This document shows, in pieces, positions 34,882-40,235 of a stretch of DNA of 40,235 bases (position 1 is its first letter; every line of letters begins with the position of its first letter). The stretch is from Chitinophagaceae bacterium UBA2791. Lineage in GTDB: Bacteria; Bacteroidota; Bacteroidia; Chitinophagales; Chitinophagaceae. The notes under the pieces were generated by a model, which did not search any database, was not told the origin of the DNA, and saw nothing but the letters and a program-made list of their open reading frames with translations. The translations under genes and the position numbers were made by a program. Location: positions 37,021-77,255 of the forward strand of contig DEHV01000036.1 in the NCBI GenBank assembly GCA_002352105.1. Direction: 5' to 3'.

Positions 34882-36384
34882 ATGAAATTAAGCGTATATA
34901 TCGGGATGGCAGCCTTGTTCTCCATCACATCCTGTGGTAAAGATTTTTTACAAACCAGCGCCACAGATAAATATAATGAAGGCAACTGGTGGCAAACCCA
35001 AAATCAAGCCATTTCGATGATAAACGGATGTTATACCGTTGTAAGAGATGAGCAGCTTTATGGGATCGTTTTTTCCGGAGCCTTTGGAGAAGAAAATATT
35101 TCTCCTAATTCTTATAGCTTTGGGCTGGACTCTCCGCTGGAAGTTGGCGGCCATAATGCGGGTAATGCTAACCGATTTTACCTGAAATGGAACGCCAACT
35201 ATAAAGGCATAGGTAGAACCAATTACCTGCTGGACAATATCGACAAAATCCCGCAAATGGACGCTTCTCTCAAAGAAAGAATTAAAGGAGAAGCCTGTTT
35301 TTTAAGAGCATTGTTTTATGCAAATCTTGTCAATTACTTCGGCGGCGTCCCCTTAATTCTTGAAGCTCCTAACTTAGAAAAGCAAGCTAGTTTGCCTCGT
35401 AATTCACGACAGGAAGTAATAACCCAGATCCTGGACGACCTGGATAAGGCATCCGCCGTTCTTCCCCCATCTTACTCAGGCAGTGATATTGGCCGCGCAA
35501 CAAAAGGAGCTTCATTAGCGCTGAAAACAAGGGTATTGTTGTATGAAAGCCGTTGGTCGGAAGCGGCAGCAACAGCAAAGGAGGTCATGGATCTGAATCA
35601 GTATAGCCTTTTCCCGGATTACAGGAGTTTGTTTCTCCCCGAAAATGAAAACAATCCCGAAGTAATATTCGACGTACAGTCCAAGACTCCGGAATATCCA
35701 AACTACTCAGATCTGCTTCTTGAATTACAGATCAACTTAGCCCCCACATTAGACCTGGTCAATAGCTATTTGATGAAAGACGGCCTGCCTATCCAGGATT
35801 CTCCTTTATATGACCCAGAGCATCCTTATGAAAACAGGGATCCGAGACTGCACAAAACAATCGTTGTGCCCGGCTATATGTTCAGAGGCGCCGTAGTTAG
35901 CGAGACAAAATATTTTAGCACAGGGTTCGGATTTAAGAAATACACAAGCTATAAGGATAGCGTTGCCAGAGAAAACATCACTTACTCTGAAATAAATTAT
36001 ATTATGCTGAGGTATGCTGACGTATTGCTTATGTATGCCGAAGCGAAAAACGAAGCCGCAGGCGGCGACGAAACCGTGTACAATGCCCTGAACCAGATCC
36101 GGAGGCGCGCAGGCATGCCCGATTTCAATGAAACCCTTTCAAAAGAGGAGTTACGGGAAGCAATAAGGCATGAACGAAGAATCGAACTTGCCGGAGAAGC
36201 GCTGTACTATCATGATATCCGTAGGTGGCGCACTGCCGAGATCGTAATGAATGGGCCTGTATTAAATAGTAAAGGACAGGTTGTTCAAATCCGGGCTTTT
36301 AACGCAAACAGAGACTATTTATGGCCCATACATTCAATCACGATCCAGGATAATCCGGCGCTTGAACAAAACCCAGGTTATTGA
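34882..36384 (+). CDS. SusD/RagB-family outer-membrane lipoprotein
   Basis: A 500-aa glycan-binding lid lipoprotein for the adjacent SusC. A lipobox is visible at SITSCGKD (lipidated Cys18 after a short hydrophobic signal). The fold is signalled by LKERIKGEACFLRALFYANLVNYFGGVPL, the typical SusD TPR-helix block (about 134-162), and near the C-terminus LRYADVLLMYAEAKNEA, NQIRRRAGMP and IRHERRIELAGEALYYHDIRRW. The end, WPIHSITIQDNPALEQNPGY, is typical of the family. It starts 21 nt after susC and is surely co-transcribed. Confidence 0.95.
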   Translation: MKLSVYIGMAALFSITSCGKDFLQTSATDKYNEGNWWQTQNQAISMINGCYTVVRDEQLYGIVFSGAFGEENISPNSYSFGLDSPLEVGGHNAGNANRFYLKWNANYKGIGRTNYLLDNIDKIPQMDASLKERIKGEACFLRALFYANLVNYFGGVPLILEAPNLEKQASLPRNSRQEVITQILDDLDKASAVLPPSYSGSDIGRATKGASLALKTRVLLYESRWSEAAATAKEVMDLNQYSLFPDYRSLFLPENENNPEVIFDVQSKTPEYPNYSDLLLELQINLAPTLDLVNSYLMKDGLPIQDSPLYDPEHPYENRDPRLHKTIVVPGYMFRGAVVSETKYFSTGFGFKKYTSYKDSVARENITYSEINYIMLRYADVLLMYAEAKNEAAGGDETVYNALNQIRRRAGMPDFNETLSKEELREAIRHERRIELAGEALYYHDIRRWRTAEIVMNGPVLNSKGQVVQIRAFNANRDYLWPIHSITIQDNPALEQNPGY

Positions 36385-36701
36385 CAAAATCTATTCTTTT
36401 CCTGAATTTAATAATAAAGTTCCTCGGGGCAGAGCCACCGAGGTATTAAGTGAAACATTTTTATTCATTTCGAAGCAGAGCTTCGAGGAATTAAACCAAA
36501 GAGATTAAAAATGAAGATGAGGAAATTGTGCTATAAGATAAAACAAGGCAGTTAACTCCCGCGCCTAAAAGAAATTTCTGAAATAAACCGGAGGCATCAA
36601 CCGAAAATCACGTCTGAAAAAGCCGGCATAAATCAGATATTATTAATATTTTACGTATGCGGTATATATTGCCGGTATTATTTTAAATCGCCAGCAAAAG
36701 G
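36385..36701. other. 317-bp intergenic region between susD and sulfatase 2
   Basis: No gene is seen. The region holds two REP-like hairpins (36422-36443 and 36470-36486), AT-rich sequence (36630-36690) that could contain a promoter for sulfatase 2 (for example near TATATATTG at 36662-36670), and the 18-bp duplication at its right edge. The hairpins have no following T-run, so they are not obvious intrinsic terminators. Confidence 0.45.
36422..36490. repeat. Pair of REP-like hairpins with a GCAGAGC core
   Basis: Hairpin 1 is CCTCGGGGC-AGA-GCCACCGAGG (36422-36443, one bulged A). Hairpin 2 is TCGAAGC-AGA-GCTTCGA (36470-36486, perfect 7-bp stem). Both share the GC-AGA-GC tip, the same orientation and a similar 3' flank (GAGGTATTAA, GAGGAATTAA). 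They lie about 46 bp apart. Different stem sequences with retained pairing suggest a selected structure, as in extragenic palindromic repeats. No transposase is nearby. Confidence 0.65.
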
Positions 36702-36731
36702 ATGAAAAACTATAAAAGGATGAAAAACTAT
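36696..36731 (+). repeat. 18-bp tandem duplication carrying RBS and start codon
   Basis: AAAAGGATGAAAAACTAT is present twice in perfect tandem (36696-36713 and 36714-36731). Each copy has an AAAAGG ribosome-binding-like tract and an in-frame ATG (36702 and 36720), so sulfatase 2 has two equivalent start sites. 18 bp is a multiple of three, so the frame is kept. Confidence 0.9.
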
Positions 36732-38225
36732 ATTTTAATATTTTTGTTTTTATTGTCGTTTGACGGTATCAATGCTCAGGGTTCAACGAAAAAGCCGCCC
36801 AATATTATATTTATTCTGGCCGACGACCTAAGCTGGGGAGATTTAGGATGTTATGGCCAGAAAAAAATAAAAACGCCTAACATCGACAGAATTGCCGTTG
36901 AAGGAATGAAATTCACCCAGGCTTATGCCGGAAGTTCGGTATGCGCCCCCTCCCGTTCCGCTCTGATGGAAGGCCTTCACCCGGGCCATATGCGCGTAAG
37001 AAGCAACGAATATAAAGTGTACCGGGAATCCTTACAGGAAGGGGATTTTACAGTAGCCATGCTGCTTCAACAGGCGGGGTACAAAACAGGGCTGTTCGGA
37101 AAATGGGGACTGGGCAATTACAACCAGCCCGGCATACCTAACAAAATGGGCTTTGATGAGTTCTACGGCTATCTGAACCAACGCCAGGCACATTGCTATT
37201 ATCCCGAGTTTTTATATCATAACCAGGAGCGGATTTATTTTCCCGAGAACGGCGACCACTACAGAGAGGAAAACTATTCCCGGAAAAGTAATTACGATGA
37301 AAACGGAAAAGTAGTCCCTTGGGGCGTCAAAGATCCCGCCAAGGCAAAATATTCCTTTGACCTGTACAGCGAAAAAACGCTGGAATTTATCCAGGAAAAC
37401 AAAGACAATCCGTTCTTCCTGTTCCTGGCCTATACCCTCCCTCACGGGCCCCTGATTGTTCCGGAACTGGGGGTATACAAGAATGAAGACTGGCCTATCC
37501 AGTATAAGGAATGGGCCGCAATGATCACCAGGCTGGATACCCAGGTAGGCAAGGTACTAACATTAATTAATGATCTCGGCCTGGATGAAAACACCATCAT
37601 CTTTTTTGCATCGGATAATGGCTTTTCTGCGTATGGATACGAAGGAAGATATCTTCGCGAAAAAGACGGTCTTACATTAGAAGCGTTCTTTAATTTAAGC
37701 TCGCCCACAAAAGGCAGAAAAGGCGATACTTTTAACGGCGCCTTTCATGTTCCTGCGCTTGTTCGCTGGCCGGGGCATATCAAGCCGGGGCAGGTAAGCG
37801 ATCACATTTGGGCTTTCTGGGATTTTATGCCTACCGCAGCAGCTATAGCCGGCGTTAATCCGCCGCGCAATACCGACGGCATTTCCATACTGCCTGCTCT
37901 AATAGAGAAGGGCAAACAAAAACAGCATGATTTCCTTTATTGGGAATTCAAGAATACGCAAATGGTAAGGACAGGAAAATGGTTTAGCCGCAGGCCCGGA
38001 GGCGACAAACATATTGAGCTATACGATTTGGAAGCCGACCCGCAGCAGAACAACGACCTTAGCGCCAGCAACCCGAATATTGTAAAACGGATAGCGCGGC
38101 ACATGGACAAATCCCATACTCCCGGCGATGTTTGGCCAAGCCCGGGTGAAACGGAAGCCGAATTTAATAAGAGGATCGCCGAGAAAAATATCCCTCCGCG
38201 TCCCAACAACCTATTCCTGTATTAA
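36702..38225 (+). CDS. Secreted arylsulfatase-type sulfatase (copy 2)
   Basis: Paralogue of the sulfatase at 27601-29106 and of the same class. Numbered from the second ATG (36720; 501 aa), the formylglycine cysteine is Cys75 in SVCAPSRSALMEG and the metal aspartates are D35 and D36. The signal peptide is MKNYILIFLFLLSFDGINAQ. From ATG 36702 the protein is 507 aa with a repeated MKNYKR start, which gives a less standard but still usable signal. Differences from copy 1 cluster in loops (for example GLGGSGQP versus GLGNYNQP) that may alter substrate range. It lies downstream of SusD and is followed after 25 nt by the esterase gene. Confidence 0.92.
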   Translation: MKNYKRMKNYILIFLFLLSFDGINAQGSTKKPPNIIFILADDLSWGDLGCYGQKKIKTPNIDRIAVEGMKFTQAYAGSSVCAPSRSALMEGLHPGHMRVRSNEYKVYRESLQEGDFTVAMLLQQAGYKTGLFGKWGLGNYNQPGIPNKMGFDEFYGYLNQRQAHCYYPEFLYHNQERIYFPENGDHYREENYSRKSNYDENGKVVPWGVKDPAKAKYSFDLYSEKTLEFIQENKDNPFFLFLAYTLPHGPLIVPELGVYKNEDWPIQYKEWAAMITRLDTQVGKVLTLINDLGLDENTIIFFASDNGFSAYGYEGRYLREKDGLTLEAFFNLSSPTKGRKGDTFNGAFHVPALVRWPGHIKPGQVSDHIWAFWDFMPTAAAIAGVNPPRNTDGISILPALIEKGKQKQHDFLYWEFKNTQMVRTGKWFSRRPGGDKHIELYDLEADPQQNNDLSASNPNIVKRIARHMDKSHTPGDVWPSPGETEAEFNKRIAEKNIPPRPNNLFLY

Positions 38226-38250
38226 ATAACTAAGCGCCAATAACAAAAGC

Positions 38251-40235
38251 ATGAATCGGATAAGCGTTATTGTTCTGATAACACTCTGTTGTTTAGCCTC
38301 GGCGCAGGGGCAACACAAACTATCGGATAGGGATCTGCTGGTATTGGACGCGCCGGCCGATACAATGATGAGGGCCTACCTGACAAAAATAATAGACAGG
38401 CAGTTTTCAGCCAGGGAAGCTTTACTGGCAACGCTCAAATCAGCTTCGGATTGGAACCGCCGGGCGCAAACCATACGCGATTCGATAATTTCCTGGACCG
38501 GCCCGTTTCCCGAACGAACGCCGCTAAATACGCGTATTACAGGCCGCCTTGATAGGGAGGATTATACAATTGAAAAAATTCTTTTCCAAAGCCGGCCGAA
38601 TCTTTTCGTCAGCGCTAATTTATACCTTCCTAAAAAAAGGTCTTTCCCGCGACCGGCAGTATTGAACGTTATCGGCCATCTGGAAGAGGGGAAAGCCGCC
38701 GAACTTGTTCAAAAAACCTGTATTGCTCAGGTCAGGAATGGTTTTGTTGCCTTGTCCATAGACGGCCTGGGGCAGGGAGAGCGTAAAATTGACGGCCTCC
38801 GCCAATCGGCTGCGCATGGCGTAATAGGCAACCAGGCTTTTTTAGCCGGCGCCCACCTGTTTAATTTTATGGTTTGGGATGCTATCCGCGCCGTCGATTA
38901 CCTGGTTGGCCGGACTGAAGTCGATCCGGAAAAAATAAGCATAACAGGGTATTCCGGCGGCGGCATGATGTCTACTTATATCCTGCCTTTTGAACCTCGC
39001 ATATCCATCGCCGTTCCGGTTTGCAACCCCAACACTTTTTCATATCGCGTACATGCTGGCCTGGCTACAGACGCCGAGCAGGTTTTCTTTGGGGCTTTTG
39101 CCAGCGGTATCGATCCCAGAGACGATCCCCTGTTTACCCAGGCGCCAAAGCCCCTTTTGATCAATGCCACTACCGATGATCCGCTGAATCCTGTCCGGGG
39201 CGTTTGGGATCTGAGCAGTTGGTTGTTCAAAGCATACTCCGCTCATGGCAGGCCGGAAAACTTTGCCACAACCATGGTCAAAGCCGGTCATGACTATAAC
39301 CAGGAACAGCGGCAAATTACCAATGCCTGGTTATTGCGCTGGTCGGGCGGCAACGCTGCTGATTTTTGGGAGCAACCTGCAAAAATAGAAAAAGAAGAAG
39401 ATCTGTGGGCGGCCCGTGAAGGAAATGTGTTGAACGAACCGGGAAGCAGGCATCCCAGGGAACTAATTGCGGATCACCTGGAAAAACATAAAGCAAAATG
39501 GAAACCCGCGAATACCCCTGCAGCAATGAATCGTCATAGAGAACAAATCGCCGCCTTAACAGGTAAAGCCTTGTTCACAAACCTGGACAAGATTGCGCAA
39601 AAAGGCGGTTTCCACAAAAACACAAGAAGCCCTGGCAATATCAATATTCGCCAGTTCGTGCTTGAACCGGAATCCGGCATTGTATTGCCTGGAGTCTTCC
39701 TGGAAAGAAATACCGGGAACATGAATGGAAATATTGTGCTATACCTCCACGAAAACGGCAAATCGGCAATACTCAAGGATATGGATATAGCGAATGAGCT
39801 ATTACAGAAAGGCTACCGGATATGTGCAGTCGATCTACGCGGTATGGGCGAAACCGCCCCCGGTATGGCAACCCATTTTTGGGATTTTCTTGCGGGGCGG
39901 CCTCTATTCGGACAACGGACGCTCGATGTATTGACCGTTGTAAAATGGCTGAAAGGACCGTCGGTAAAAGCCGAAAAAATACAGCTATGGGGTCAGGGTT
40001 TGTGCGCGCTTTATAGCGCGTTTGCAGGAACAGTAACCGAAGATATTTCCGGGTTTATCCTGGAAAATCCATTGATCTCATTTGAAAACCTGGCCCTGAT
40101 CCGTGAACCCAAATACCGAAATGAAGTATTATTGCCCGGCATATTAGAGAAACTCGATCTCCCCCAGGTGTACCAGGCGTTGAGCCCCCGGCCGCTTCTT
40201 ATATTAAACCCATATGCAGGAGACAAAACGCCCGC
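38251..40235 (+). CDS. Two-module alpha/beta hydrolase / acetyl-esterase-like protein (partial at right edge)
   Basis: The frame is open from ATG 38251 to the window end (661 codons, no stop), 25 nt after sulfatase 2. It has a signal peptide (MNRISVIVLITLCCLASAQG). Module 1 (about 100-370) resembles xylan-esterase/dienelactone-hydrolase-like folds: ALSIDGLGQGERK, nucleophile motif GYSGGGM with Ser235, acid ATTDDP (Asp309/310) and His347 in KAGHD. Module 2 (from about 490) repeats the fold: VLYLHENGK, VDLRGMGETA and a nucleophile position LWGQGLCA with Gln582 instead of Ser. It probably removes ester groups from the polysaccharide targeted by this locus. The C-terminus is not visible. Confidence 0.8.
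   Translation, partial: MNRISVIVLITLCCLASAQGQHKLSDRDLLVLDAPADTMMRAYLTKIIDRQFSAREALLATLKSASDWNRRAQTIRDSIISWTGPFPERTPLNTRITGRLDREDYTIEKILFQSRPNLFVSANLYLPKKRSFPRPAVLNVIGHLEEGKAAELVQKTCIAQVRNGFVALSIDGLGQGERKIDGLRQSAAHGVIGNQAFLAGAHLFNFMVWDAIRAVDYLVGRTEVDPEKISITGYSGGGMMSTYILPFEPRISIAVPVCNPNTFSYRVHAGLATDAEQVFFGAFASGIDPRDDPLFTQAPKPLLINATTDDPLNPVRGVWDLSSWLFKAYSAHGRPENFATTMVKAGHDYNQEQRQITNAWLLRWSGGNAADFWEQPAKIEKEEDLWAAREGNVLNEPGSRHPRELIADHLEKHKAKWKPANTPAAMNRHREQIAALTGKALFTNLDKIAQKGGFHKNTRSPGNINIRQFVLEPESGIVLPGVFLERNTGNMNGNIVLYLHENGKSAILKDMDIANELLQKGYRICAVDLRGMGETAPGMATHFWDFLAGRPLFGQRTLDVLTVVKWLKGPSVKAEKIQLWGQGLCALYSAFAGTVTEDISGFILENPLISFENLALIREPKYRNEVLLPGILEKLDLPQVYQALSPRPLLILNPYAGDKTP

Overview
The window looks like chromosomal DNA of a Bacteroidota bacterium, most likely of the Chitinophagaceae/Sphingobacteriia group. 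Supporting signs are TAnnTTTG-type -7 promoter boxes before many genes, weak or absent Shine-Dalgarno sequences, several TTG/GTG starts, a SusC/SusD pair controlled by an ECF sigma factor and a FecR anti-sigma factor, and several secreted proteins of families typical of this phylum. I see no rRNA, tRNA, CRISPR array, prophage or insertion sequence.

Region 1 (1 to about 24.9 kb) is mostly housekeeping. In order it holds: a PLP-dependent ACC deaminase/D-cysteine desulfhydrase-like enzyme; a secreted hypothetical; a 40-residue peptide behind a near-perfect sigma-54 promoter; lipB; an RluD-type pseudouridine synthase; a minus-strand run of trmH-like methyltransferase, ubiA-like prenyltransferase, ruvX, def and a hypothetical coupled to def by a GTGA overlap; mutS; an IscS/NifS cysteine desulfurase; glmM; a CNNM/CorC-type CBS-domain membrane protein; a DUF6702 protein, a HupE/UreJ-like membrane protein and an M1 aminopeptidase; a MORN-like secreted protein; a parvulin; aroQ; carA; surE; and a diacylglycerol kinase-like lipid kinase. 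A 49-bp repeat occurs three times in tandem just before the M1 aminopeptidase.

Region 2 (about 25.0 to 27.5 kb) is a secreted penicillin-acylase-family N-terminal nucleophile hydrolase.

Region 3 (27.6 kb to the window end) is a polysaccharide-utilisation-type locus: sulfatase 1, ECF sigma factor, FecR anti-sigma, SusC-type TonB receptor with an N-terminal STN signalling domain, SusD-type lipoprotein, a pair of REP-like hairpins, sulfatase 2 (about 85% identical to sulfatase 1), and a two-module alpha/beta-hydrolase/esterase that runs off the right edge. The logic is substrate-sensing: ligand binding at SusCD is signalled through the STN domain to FecR, releasing the sigma factor; sulfatases and the esterase would strip sulfate and ester groups. 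No glycoside hydrolase or polysaccharide lyase lies within the window, so the target glycan cannot be named.

Most notable for follow-up: the sigma-54 promoter/small peptide unit, the covarying mini-hairpin tandem repeat, the REP-like hairpin pair, the duplicated sulfatase with its 18-bp start-site duplication, and the double-module esterase whose second module has Gln in place of the nucleophile Ser.
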